NCBI GenBank assembly: GCA_036006525.1
Contig: DASYPP010000060.1
Location: 31,527-95,526, forward strand
Reading direction: 5' to 3'
DNA length: 64,000 nucleotides
Source: DASYPP01 sp036006525
GTDB lineage: Bacteria; Gemmatimonadota; Gemmatimonadetes; Gemmatimonadales; GWC2-71-9
The position numbers were made by a program, and so were the translations under genes. Positions 10,884 to 18,968 of the stretch are shown piece by piece. Positions within the stretch are counted from its first letter, which is position 1; each line of letters opens with the position of its first letter. The notes under the pieces are model-generated. The model was not told the DNA's origin. It saw only the letters and a program-made list of their open reading frames with translations, and made no database searches.

Positions 10884-11408
10884 ATGCAATTCGATCTCAA
10901 GGAAGCCGTACCGGTCCTGGAGCGCACACCCGCAACCCTGCAATCCCTGCTGGGCGGATTGCCGGAACCATGGGTGCGGCAGAACGAGGGGGGCGAGAGC
11001 TGGAGCCCGTTTGACGTCGTGGGCCACCTGATCGACGGTGAGGAAACCGACTGGATCCCGCGGGCGCGAATCATTCTCTCCCGGAGCGGCCAGCCGTTCG
11101 TGCCGTTCGACCGGTTTGCCCACAAGTCGAAGAACCGGGGAAGCACCCTGGCTCAGTTGCTGGACACGTTCACCCGGCTGCGGCAGGAGAACCTGGAAAC
11201 GCTCCGGGGATTCAAGCTCCAGCCGGCCGATCTCTCACTGCCCGGCGTCCACCCCGAGCTCGGTGCCGTTACCCTGGGGCAGCTCCTCGCCACCTGGGTG
11301 GTGCACGACCTCGGCCACATCGCCCAGGTGGCGCGGGTGATGGCGCACCAGTATGACGGGGAGGTTGCCGTGTGGAAGCAATACTTGCCTGTACTAACAA
11401 GGCGGTAG
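10884..11408 (+). CDS. DinB-family metal-dependent protein
   Basis: 174 residues with the DinB four-helix-bundle pattern: a histidine in VVGHLIDGE near 48 and the HDLGHIAQ pair near 145-149 form the expected three-histidine metal site. DinB/YfiT relatives include thiol transferases such as bacillithiol S-transferase; the substrate here is unknown. ATG 10884 follows a good ribosome-binding site (ggaggtgac); a longer frame would translate the repeat. The final TRR and TAG stop fall in the next word repeat. Confidence 0.88.
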   Translation: MQFDLKEAVPVLERTPATLQSLLGGLPEPWVRQNEGGESWSPFDVVGHLIDGEETDWIPRARIILSRSGQPFVPFDRFAHKSKNRGSTLAQLLDTFTRLRQENLETLRGFKLQPADLSLPGVHPELGAVTLGQLLATWVVHDLGHIAQVARVMAHQYDGEVAVWKQYLPVLTRR

Positions 11409-11488
11409 TGGACGGAAATGGGCGGTAGTAGACGGTAACGCTACCGTCATTACCGCCCACTACCGCCCATCACCGCCCATTACCGTCC
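11401..11488. repeat. Inverted word repeat, TACCGCC family, DinB-TonB junction
   Basis: The left arm (11401-11440) iterates ggcggtag/gacggta and the right arm (11441-11488) iterates taccgcccat/taccgtc. The arms are almost adjacent, so a long hairpin with a tiny loop would form. It lies between two convergent genes, supplies the DinB stop codon and may act as a bidirectional transcription barrier. Confidence 0.85.
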
Positions 11489-11494
11489 TCTAAT

Positions 11495-14269
11495 CTAGTA
11501 ACTCAGCAACACCTCCGACCTCACATACACGAACCGCCCGTTGTACCCGAACGGCGACGCCGCCGCCCAGGGGAAGGTGCGGTCGTTGTTGTTGAATTCC
11601 TTCTGGGCCTGGTCGGGGTAGGTATCAAACAGGTTCCGCGCCCCGACCGAAAAGTTCACCGCATTGAAACGATAGCCAAGTTCGGCATCGACCAGGGTCT
11701 TGCCGCCGTAGGTTTCCCGGTCAGTGAAGCTGGGCTGGGCCGAGGCGAAGCCGCCGTAGTAGGAGGCCCGGGCCAGGGAGTGCCAGCGGCCGGACGACCA
11801 CAACGCGGTCAGGGTGCCGCGCCAATCCGGGCGTTCTTCTTCGATGCCAACCTGGGTCACGAGATCGAGCACGCTGGTGAGGTCAGTGGCCGTGCCCTGC
11901 AGGATGGCGGGCAACGGCGCCACCCGGGTGATCTCGTTCTTGGTGTAGTTGATCCCGGCGATGAATTCCAGCGTGCTGGCAGCACCGACCGGAAGCCGGT
12001 AATCGGCCGTCAGGTCCACGCCCTGGGTCTTGGTATCGAGCCCGTTGGTAAAGAACTGGACGCCCGCGATGTTGGGGAATCCCGAGTCGGCGAGGATGCG
12101 CTGCGATACCGTATCCCCGAACGTGGCGCCCAGCAGGATCCGGTCGTTGATCTTGATGTGGAAGAAGTCCAGCGTGAACGTCAGCCGGTCACTGGGCGTG
12201 AACGCGAGTCCTGCGCTCAGGTTTACCGACGTCTCCTCCTTCAGCGGTTTCGCCCCGAAAATGCGGGACGCCGGCGCATCCACCGGGAGGTTGCCGATTT
12301 CCAGGAGCTGGCCGCCGATGAAGCTGGTCGTCGTGTGACTGAAGAAGCTCTGGGACAGACCCGGCGCGCGGAACCCGGTGCTGGCCGCGCCACGGAGTAC
12401 CAGCCGTTTGGACGGCTGGAACCGGAGGGCGAGCTTGCCGGTCAACTTGGAACCGAAGTCGCTGTAATTCTCGAAGCGGCCCGCGACGTTGGCGAGCACC
12501 TGGGACGTAAGGTTGGTTTCCAGGTCGAGGTAGGCCCCGAAATTGTTCCGGCTGTGCTCACTGGCATCGGTGGGTGAGAAGCCGGAGAAGACCGACGACC
12601 CCGCCGGCGCCAGTCCGCCGCCCGAGGCGCTGTCCTGGGCGAGGTGACCGCCGTTGATCCAGGACGCGGTTTCGCCCGCTTCGATGATGTATTTCTCGTG
12701 ACGATAGGCGGCGCCTACCGCAACGTTGACCGGGCCGGGCAGTCCCATGTTGAGCGACTTGGCGAGGTTCAGCCCACCGAGGAGCTCGCTGCGCGACAGC
12801 CGGCCGGCGTCAAACGACGTCTGGTTGGGGATGCCGGGGTCGTCGCTGGTTCCCAGGACGCCATCAGCACCGGGGGCGCAGGGGGTGTCCAGGCAGGGGC
12901 CGAGCGAGCTGTTGAGAGTGTTCTCCAGGTCGTAGTCGAAGGTGTTCTGGCCAAAGGATCCGCCGATATCAAAGGCCCAGCCGGAGAAGCTGGTGCGGAA
13001 ACCGCCGACGGCGGAGTAGTCGTTCACGTTGGGATGGAACTCGGGAAGAAAGCCCTGGGGATAGATCTCCTGCCAGTTCCGCGGGCTGTCGAGGTAGCGC
13101 CAGAATCCATTCCCGGTCCCCCGCCGGTGGCTGTACCCGCCAAAGGCGTAGAACTCGCTGGTGCCTGCCGCGTTGAGCGGCATCCTCAGGTTGGCAAAGG
13201 TCATCGCGTCCTTCTCGAGACCGTCGCCCCAATGGAGATTCGGCTGTTTCAGGGAATTGCGCTTGTCGACAATGGTGCCGGTCAGGGTATCGATGACGTC
13301 GGTGACACCATTGGCGTCCGCCAGGAACTGGTCAGGCCAGGCGCGGTTCGTGGGGTCCCGGTGCAGGAACTCGCCAAACAAACTCAGGGACCCTCGGCCC
13401 AGGCCGATTCCCACGCCGCCGTTGAGATCGGCCGTGGTGCCGTCGTCGGGATAGTCCTTGGTCAGATAGGTGCCCGCTTCGGCGTTCAGGAAGGGGGTGA
13501 ACTTTCCTTCCTTCATGACCACGTTCACCACGCCGGCGATGGCGTCGGACCCGTACTGGGCCGAGGCCCCGTCGCGGAGGACTTCGATCCGGTCGATCGC
13601 GCCGCCCGGAATGGCATTCAGGTCTACACCGCTCGATCCGGCGCCCATGCCATAGGGGAACGTGTTGACGATCGCGGTCGGATGCCGGCGCCAGCCGTTC
13701 ACCAGCACCAGGGTGTGGTCCGGGCTCAACCCGCGCAGGGTGAAGGGACGCACGATGTCATTAGCGTCGGTAACGCTCTGCCGGGGGAAGTTCACCGAGG
13801 GCGCCAGCGATTGGAGAATCTGGCTGGTCTCTTGAGTTCCCTGCTGGGCGATATCCTCGGAGGTGTAGACATCTACCGGCACCGCCAGCTCAGTCGCCGC
13901 CGTGTGGCGGGCGCGGGAACCGACCACCACGTCGATCGGGGCGAGCCGCACCGGCGATGGTTCCAGGGTCAGGTCCTGGGTCTGGTCGCCGCCGGTCACG
14001 GCCAGGACCATCGCCATCGGCTTGAACCCGATCAGCCGGGCATGCAGGGTGTAATTGCCCGATGGCACCCCGCGGATCTCATAATGTCCCCGGCTGTTGC
14101 TGGTGCTCCGGAGCGTCGTGCCTTCGACCTGGACCACGACTCCGCTGAGGAGGGTGCCCGTCGTATCCCGCACGTCTCCCCGAATGGTGCCCGACTGGGC
14201 TGCCAGCGGGAGGGCCAGGAACATCAGGGCGACAACCAGCCCGGCAATCACACGAAAGACGCGTGGCAT
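11495..14269 (-). CDS. TonB-dependent outer-membrane receptor
   Basis: 924 residues. Signal peptide (about 1-25, ending LPLAAQS), a carboxypeptidase-regulatory-like beta-sandwich (about 27-105), a plug domain (about 118-240) with the GMGAGSSGVDLNAIPGGAIDRIEVLRDGASAQYG pattern in two pieces, and a 22-strand barrel to the end. The CarbopepD-regulatory N-domain is common in SusC-like and Gemmatimonadota/Bacteroidota receptors. The ligand is unknown: no SusD or siderophore genes are beside it. It converges on DinB across an inverted repeat. Confidence 0.94.
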   Translation of the reverse strand: MPRVFRVIAGLVVALMFLALPLAAQSGTIRGDVRDTTGTLLSGVVVQVEGTTLRSTSNSRGHYEIRGVPSGNYTLHARLIGFKPMAMVLAVTGGDQTQDLTLEPSPVRLAPIDVVVGSRARHTAATELAVPVDVYTSEDIAQQGTQETSQILQSLAPSVNFPRQSVTDANDIVRPFTLRGLSPDHTLVLVNGWRRHPTAIVNTFPYGMGAGSSGVDLNAIPGGAIDRIEVLRDGASAQYGSDAIAGVVNVVMKEGKFTPFLNAEAGTYLTKDYPDDGTTADLNGGVGIGLGRGSLSLFGEFLHRDPTNRAWPDQFLADANGVTDVIDTLTGTIVDKRNSLKQPNLHWGDGLEKDAMTFANLRMPLNAAGTSEFYAFGGYSHRRGTGNGFWRYLDSPRNWQEIYPQGFLPEFHPNVNDYSAVGGFRTSFSGWAFDIGGSFGQNTFDYDLENTLNSSLGPCLDTPCAPGADGVLGTSDDPGIPNQTSFDAGRLSRSELLGGLNLAKSLNMGLPGPVNVAVGAAYRHEKYIIEAGETASWINGGHLAQDSASGGGLAPAGSSVFSGFSPTDASEHSRNNFGAYLDLETNLTSQVLANVAGRFENYSDFGSKLTGKLALRFQPSKRLVLRGAASTGFRAPGLSQSFFSHTTTSFIGGQLLEIGNLPVDAPASRIFGAKPLKEETSVNLSAGLAFTPSDRLTFTLDFFHIKINDRILLGATFGDTVSQRILADSGFPNIAGVQFFTNGLDTKTQGVDLTADYRLPVGAASTLEFIAGINYTKNEITRVAPLPAILQGTATDLTSVLDLVTQVGIEEERPDWRGTLTALWSSGRWHSLARASYYGGFASAQPSFTDRETYGGKTLVDAELGYRFNAVNFSVGARNLFDTYPDQAQKEFNNNDRTFPWAAASPFGYNGRFVYVRSEVLLSY

Positions 14270-14435
14270 TCATGCTCCTTGTGGAGGCGGGAGGGACAGG
14301 CCAAGCCCAGCCTGCCGGTGGGTTCATATCGTGGAATGGGAGAATCCGGGAAAACACCAGACATACGATTGTAACGCCGGGTCCTGCTGTCAACACCCCA
14401 CGGGCGCTAAAGCGTCTTCCGGATTACTTTTAGGT

Positions 14436-15491
14436 ATGACTTGGGAGGCCATGCTCGCGGACCTTCGTGCCGGCAAGATGGCGGCGCTGGCCCGGGCGAT
14501 TTCGATGGTCGAAAACGGCCGCCCCGGGTTCGAGGCGCTGTTGACGGCCATCCACCCCAGGCTGGGGCACGCCCGCCGCATCGGCATCACCGGCCCCCCA
14601 GGCGCCGGGAAGTCTACCCTCACCGAAGAGCTGGTCGCGGCCTATCGCGCCCGCGGTCTTACTGTTGCGGTGGTGGCGGTGGATCCCACCAGCCCCTTTA
14701 CCGGTGGAGCCTTACTGGGGGACCGGATCCGCATGGAATCGGTCGCCCTGGACGATGGTGTCTACATCCGCTCCATGGCGACCCGGGGTTCGCTCGGCGG
14801 ACTCGCCATCACCACCCGGGAGGTCTGCGACGTCCTGGACGCGGCGGGCTTCGACCGGATCCTGATTGAAACGGTGGGTGTCGGCCAATCCGAGCTCGAC
14901 GTGACCCGGAGCGTAGATACCACCATCCTGGTCCTGGTGCCCGAGTCGGGCGATGGCATCCAGGTGCTCAAGGCCGGCGTCATCGAGGTGGCCGACCTCT
15001 TCGTCGTGAACAAGGCCGATCGCCCCGGCGCCGACCGGATGCGTTCCGAGCTCGAGGTGATGCTGGGGCTGCGCAGCGGCCGCACGATGAAGCATGTGCC
15101 GGCGCACCACGGGGCGCTGCGGTCGGGCAGGGACGCCCGACCCACCCCGGATGCGGTAGGTCGGACCTCCGTGCCCGATCCCCAGTGGATCCCGCCGGTG
15201 CTCGCCACCGTCGCGGTAAAGGGCGAAGGGACGGCAGAGCTGGTCGAGGCGCTGGACCGCCACCATGACTGGATGGCCGGCTCCGCCACCCTGGAAGAGC
15301 GCCGCCGCCGCCGGCTCTATCAGCGGACCCGCGAGGTCGTGGAGCGCGCCGCCCGGCAGTGGATCTGGAGCGAGACCGCGGCCGACCAGATCATCAACGC
15401 CCGGTTGGACGGCGTGGTGGCCGGCGAGGCCAGCCCGTACGAGATCGCCGCGCTGGTGCTGGAGAGCCTTAAACAGGGTGCCCGGGTATGA
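14436..15491 (+). CDS. MeaB/ArgK-family G-protein chaperone of B12-dependent mutase, with repeat-derived insertion
   Basis: GTPase that guards and reloads adenosylcobalamin-dependent acyl-CoA mutases. 351 residues against about 310-330 usual. Walker A GITGPPGAGKST lies near 50 and the base-specificity motif VVNKADRPGADRM near 190. Residues 229-249 are encoded by two hairpin-forming repeat copies (15121-15181) and give RSGRDARPTP and VGRTSVPDP, which have no counterpart in MeaB as I know it. The reading frame stays open across it. ATG 14436 was chosen because the domain starts right after it; a longer frame reaches into the TonB leader. It overlaps the mutase gene by ATGA. Confidence 0.93.
   Translation: MTWEAMLADLRAGKMAALARAISMVENGRPGFEALLTAIHPRLGHARRIGITGPPGAGKSTLTEELVAAYRARGLTVAVVAVDPTSPFTGGALLGDRIRMESVALDDGVYIRSMATRGSLGGLAITTREVCDVLDAAGFDRILIETVGVGQSELDVTRSVDTTILVLVPESGDGIQVLKAGVIEVADLFVVNKADRPGADRMRSELEVMLGLRSGRTMKHVPAHHGALRSGRDARPTPDAVGRTSVPDPQWIPPVLATVAVKGEGTAELVEALDRHHDWMAGSATLEERRRRRLYQRTREVVERAARQWIWSETAADQIINARLDGVVAGEASPYEIAALVLESLKQGARV
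15121..15181. repeat. Palindromic repeat pair inside the MeaB gene, GTCGGGC/GCCCGAC family, copy 2
   Basis: Two hairpin units: 15121-15128 pairs with 15135-15142 (ggtcgggc / gcccgacc), and 15156-15181 matches the left arm of the element at 45101-45125 with two differences. The insertion is in frame and creates no stop. The same family lies intergenically at 1555-1578 and 45101-45174. Confidence 0.88.
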
Positions 15492-17170
15492 CCTACGAAG
15501 AGATGGTGGCGCTGGAAAAAGAGCTGGAGCAGCTCCGCGAGGAGGTGCGCCGCTGGCGCCAGACGATGGAGCGAATGCCACAGCGCGCCGACACCGACTT
15601 CACGTCGGTTTCCGGCCGGGCCGTAGATCCGCTTTACACGCCGCTCGATCTGCCCGCCGATCTCCAGAAGGTATCCGGTCTGCCGGGCGAATACCCCTTC
15701 ACCCGCGGCATTCACCCGACGATGTATCGCGGCAAGCTCTGGACGATGCGCCAGTTCGCCGGGTTCGGCACCGCGGAAGACACCAACGAGCGCTACAAGT
15801 TCCTGCTGGAGCGGGGCCAGACCGGCCTTTCCGTCGCCTTCGACTTTCCCACCTTGATGGGCTACGACTCGGATCATCCCCGCGCCGAGGGTGAAGTGGG
15901 CAAGTGCGGAGTCGCGATCTCCAGCCTGGCCGACATGGAGACTCTGTTCGGGGGGATTCCGCTGGGCCAGGTTTCGACCTCCATGACCATCAACGGTCCG
16001 GCCCCGATTCTCTTCTGCTTCTACGTGGCCGCCGCGGAAAAGCAGGGCGTCAACATCGCCGACTTGCAGGGCACCATCCAGAACGACATCCTCAAGGAAT
16101 ACATGGCGCAGCACGCCTGGATCTTCCCGGCGGAGCCTGCGCTCAAGGTCATCGTGGATCTCTTCGAGTGGGCCGCGACCCACACGCCCAAGTGGAACAC
16201 GATCTCGATCTCCGGGTACCATATCCGGGAGGCCGGGTCCACCGCGGCCCAGGAGCTGGCATTCACCCTGGCCAACGGATTCTGTTACGTCGAGCACGGG
16301 CTGGCCCGGGGGCTCGATATCGACAGCTTCGCGCCCCGGCTCTCGTTCTTCTGGGATGTTCACAACGATTTCTTCGAAGAGATCGCCAAGATGCGGGCGG
16401 CCCGGCGCATCTGGGCCCGCCACCTGCGCGAGCGCTACGGTGCCCGGAATCCCCGCAGCTGGGCCATGCGGTTCCACTGCCAGACCGCCGGCGTCACTCT
16501 CACCGCGCAGCAACCAGTCAACAACGTGGTGCGGGTGGCGTACCAGGCCCTGGCCGCGGTGCTGGGCGGCACCCAGTCGCTCCACACCAACGCGCTGGAC
16601 GAAACCCTGGCGCTCCCCACCGAGGACTCGGTGCGTGTCGCCCTCCGCACCCAGCAGATTCTCGCCGCCGAGACCGGCGTCGCCAACGTGGCCGATCCGC
16701 TGGGCGGATCCTACTACGTGGAAGCGCTCACCGACCAGCTGGAGCGCGAAGCCGAGGGCCTCTTCGCCGAAATCGAGGCGCAGGGCGGAGTAGTGGCGGC
16801 CATCGAGTCCGGCTGGTTCCAGCGCCAGATCGCGTCGGCGTCCTCCCGCTTCCAGGCCGAAGTCGAGTCGGGCCGCCGCCCCGTGGTGGGACTCAACCAG
16901 TTCGTCGAGGACCAGGAAGGACCGGTCGAGATCCTCAAGATCGGCGACCAGGCGGAGCAGTCGCAGCGGGTGCGGATGGCGAAGCTCAGGGCGACCCGCG
17001 ATTCCGCGCTGGTGGCCGGCCGGCTCGCCGCGCTGGGCGCTGCCGCCCGGGAGAACCGCAACGTCATGCCCGCCATGCTCGACTGCGCGCGGGCCTACTG
17101 CACCCTGTTCGAGATTCGTCACGTCCTGGAAGAGATTTACGGTTCGTACCGAGAGCCGGTGTTCTTCTAG
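15488..17170 (+). CDS. Adenosylcobalamin-dependent acyl-CoA mutase large subunit, isobutyryl-CoA mutase-like (IcmA type)
   Basis: 560-residue TIM-barrel catalytic subunit without its own B12-binding domain; the size and the separate small subunit match IcmA/IcmB and HcmA/HcmB systems. It would usually be called methylmalonyl-CoA mutase. However, the position of Tyr89 of the Propionibacterium enzyme is Phe here (WTMRQFAGFGT), and the position of Arg207, which binds the methylmalonyl carboxylate, is Gln (KEYMAQHAWIFP). Phe plus Gln is the isobutyryl-CoA mutase pair; 2-hydroxyisobutyryl-CoA mutase has Ile at the first site. Preceded by the MeaB-type GTPase with a 4-base overlap. Confidence 0.9.
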   Translation: MTYEEMVALEKELEQLREEVRRWRQTMERMPQRADTDFTSVSGRAVDPLYTPLDLPADLQKVSGLPGEYPFTRGIHPTMYRGKLWTMRQFAGFGTAEDTNERYKFLLERGQTGLSVAFDFPTLMGYDSDHPRAEGEVGKCGVAISSLADMETLFGGIPLGQVSTSMTINGPAPILFCFYVAAAEKQGVNIADLQGTIQNDILKEYMAQHAWIFPAEPALKVIVDLFEWAATHTPKWNTISISGYHIREAGSTAAQELAFTLANGFCYVEHGLARGLDIDSFAPRLSFFWDVHNDFFEEIAKMRAARRIWARHLRERYGARNPRSWAMRFHCQTAGVTLTAQQPVNNVVRVAYQALAAVLGGTQSLHTNALDETLALPTEDSVRVALRTQQILAAETGVANVADPLGGSYYVEALTDQLEREAEGLFAEIEAQGGVVAAIESGWFQRQIASASSRFQAEVESGRRPVVGLNQFVEDQEGPVEILKIGDQAEQSQRVRMAKLRATRDSALVAGRLAALGAAARENRNVMPAMLDCARAYCTLFEIRHVLEEIYGSYREPVFF

Positions 17171-17175
17171 CGACT

Positions 17176-18318
17176 ATGGACTTCTCCCGTCAGCTTGCGG
17201 CTCTGACCAGGATCGACGCCGGCGATCACCGGGTGGTCTCCTGCTATCTCAAGCTGGAACCGCGGGACCGGGTCCGAAACAAGTATTTCATCAAGCTGAA
17301 AAACCGGATCGCGCAGGTGCAGGAGGCCGTCACCGCGCTGGGCCTGCCGCGAAAGACCCGGGATGAAGTCCGCAAGGATCTCGACCGGGTCCTGGCCTAC
17401 CTGAAGAACCCGGACAACCTGCCGGGGACCCGCGGCATCGCGGTGTTCGCTTCCGGCCCCCTCAAGCTGTTCGAAGCGGTGCCGTTGTCGCGGGTGTATC
17501 GCTCCCGGGTGGCGGTGGACCGGACCCCGCTGGTCCGCGAGTTGGCCTCGCTCGAAGAAGAAGTGGGCCGGATGCTCACCACGGTGACCGACCGGACCAG
17601 CGCCCGTTTCTTCGACGTCACCGCCTTTACCATCGAGGAAGTCATCGGCGTGCGGGCCGACTACTCCCGGGGCCATCGCTGGCACGGGGAGAAGTACGGG
17701 GGAAGCGGCGAGAACGAACACGATTTCCATTCCCGCATCCGGGAGGAGAAGCAACGGCACTACGCCCACGTGGCGCAGCAGCTCTTCCAGTTTCACCAGC
17801 GGCATCCCTACTTCGGGTTCGTCCTGGCGGGAACCGGTATCGACGCGGCCGCGGTCAAGCCGTTCCTCCATCCCTACCTCGCCGGGAAGGTGCTGGGCGT
17901 GGTGAAGCTCAACCCCAAGGACCTGGATCTCCAGGCGGTCTGGTCGGCGACCCTCGATGCGCGCGAAGCGTGGGAGCGGGCCGAGGAGCGCCAGGCGGTG
18001 CAGGCGATGGAAGACGCCGGGAATGGCTGGGCGGTGAATGGCATCGATGCCACGCTCCGCTCCCTGGCGCGGGGCCAGGTTCGCACCCTGCTGGTGGCGG
18101 CTGATGCCGTCGAGCCGGGTTTCCGCTGCGCCGCGAGCGGGCGGCTCTCCCGGAGCGACCGCGATTGCCGCGACGAGGGCGGCGGGGTCCCGGTGCTGGA
18201 CATCGTAGACGAAGCGATCGAAGAAGCGCTGCGGCAACGGGTGACGGTCAACGTCATCTATGACGCGGCCGCGGGGAAGAAGATCGACGGACTGGCCGGC
18301 CTGCTGCGCTTCAAATAG
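17176..18318 (+). CDS. Bacterial eRF1-like protein (baeRF/Vms1-related family)
   Basis: 380 residues, beginning MDFSRQLAALTRIDAGDHRVVSCYLKL, with a central ARFFDVTAFTIEEV strand region and a later YFGFVLAGTGIDAAAVKPFL block typical of bacterial archaeo-eukaryotic release-factor-like proteins. Relatives are proposed to act on stalled peptidyl-tRNA or ribosomes; the function of this subfamily is not established. ATG 17176 is five bases after the mutase stop, so it is probably cotranscribed with it, an odd partner between the two mutase subunits. A GGQ motif is not seen. Confidence 0.78.
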   Translation: MDFSRQLAALTRIDAGDHRVVSCYLKLEPRDRVRNKYFIKLKNRIAQVQEAVTALGLPRKTRDEVRKDLDRVLAYLKNPDNLPGTRGIAVFASGPLKLFEAVPLSRVYRSRVAVDRTPLVRELASLEEEVGRMLTTVTDRTSARFFDVTAFTIEEVIGVRADYSRGHRWHGEKYGGSGENEHDFHSRIREEKQRHYAHVAQQLFQFHQRHPYFGFVLAGTGIDAAAVKPFLHPYLAGKVLGVVKLNPKDLDLQAVWSATLDAREAWERAEERQAVQAMEDAGNGWAVNGIDATLRSLARGQVRTLLVAADAVEPGFRCAASGRLSRSDRDCRDEGGGVPVLDIVDEAIEEALRQRVTVNVIYDAAAGKKIDGLAGLLRFK

Positions 18319-18360
18319 CGAGCCGCGTACTGCGCGGTCAGTCCGGCAACTTCCAACCCA

Positions 18361-18479
18361 GAGGCGCTGAGCGCGCTGAGGACGCGCTGAGAAACTGATA
18401 TTGTTCGTGAATTGCTTGCGGCTTCTTGATTACAATGTTTCTCCGCGAAAACTCAGCGTGCTCTGCGTCTCTGCGTTGG
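18361..18479. repeat. Inverted word repeat, CTCAGCGC/CTCTGCGT family
   Basis: Left arm 18361-18394 iterates gcgctgag; right arm about 18438-18479 iterates ctcagcg, ctctgcgt. Complementarity is imperfect. It separates the eRF1-like gene from the mutase small subunit. The same words recur at 38776-38911. Confidence 0.72.
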
Positions 18480-18533
18480 CTGTTGCAGAGTCTCAAGCCA
18501 ATAACCCGGAGTCGGACGACCACACACAGGGCT

Positions 18534-18968
18534 ATGAACGCAACTTCAAAGCTGAAGAGGCTCCAGCGTCCCATCCGGGTGCTGGTGGCCAAGCCGGGCC
18601 TCGACGGCCACGATCGCGGCGCCAAGGTGGTCGCCGCCTCGCTCCGGGATGCCGGGATGGAAGTGGTCTACACCGGCCTGCACCAGACCCCGGAGATGAT
18701 CGCCCGGGCCGCGGTGCAGGAGGACGTGGACGTCGTCGGGCTCTCGATTCTCTCCGGGGCCCACATGACGCTGTTTCCCCGGGTCAAGAAACTCCTCGAC
18801 GAGCAGGGCCGCGCTGACATCCTGGTGACCGGCGGCGGCATTATCCCCAAGGAAGACATGGATGCGCTGGAGACCCTGGGCATCGGCAAGCTCTTCGGGC
18901 CCGGCACTCCGACCAGCGAGCTCATCAGCTACATCCAGTCCTGGGCCGGCGAGCATCTTGAAAACTAG
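18534..18968 (+). CDS. B12-binding small subunit of acyl-CoA mutase (IcmB/HcmB type)
   Basis: 144-residue cobalamin-binding Rossmann-like domain. The lower-ligand motif is seen as KPGLDGHDRGAKVV (DxHxxG), followed by GLSILSGAH and VTGGGIIP, the other two B12 loops. Its length matches IcmB-type small subunits and it completes the catalytic large subunit encoded at 15488-17170. ATG 18534 fits the domain start; the longer frame reaches into repeat DNA. The carboxyltransferase gene starts inside its last codons. Confidence 0.94.
   Translation: MNATSKLKRLQRPIRVLVAKPGLDGHDRGAKVVAASLRDAGMEVVYTGLHQTPEMIARAAVQEDVDVVGLSILSGAHMTLFPRVKKLLDEQGRADILVTGGGIIPKEDMDALETLGIGKLFGPGTPTSELISYIQSWAGEHLEN

Noticed and set aside
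11401..11488. Intrinsic terminators at word-repeat hairpins
   Set aside because: They can fold, but none has the T-tract seen at 37112-37120, so I list them as repeats rather than terminators.
15121..15181. Insertion sequence or transposon inside the MeaB gene
   Set aside because: There is no transposase, no target duplication and no frame loss; it is a short palindromic repeat only.
15904..18318. One long frame of 804 codons across the mutase end and the eRF1-like gene
   Set aside because: The first part is an out-of-frame shadow of the mutase; the true gene starts at ATG 17176.
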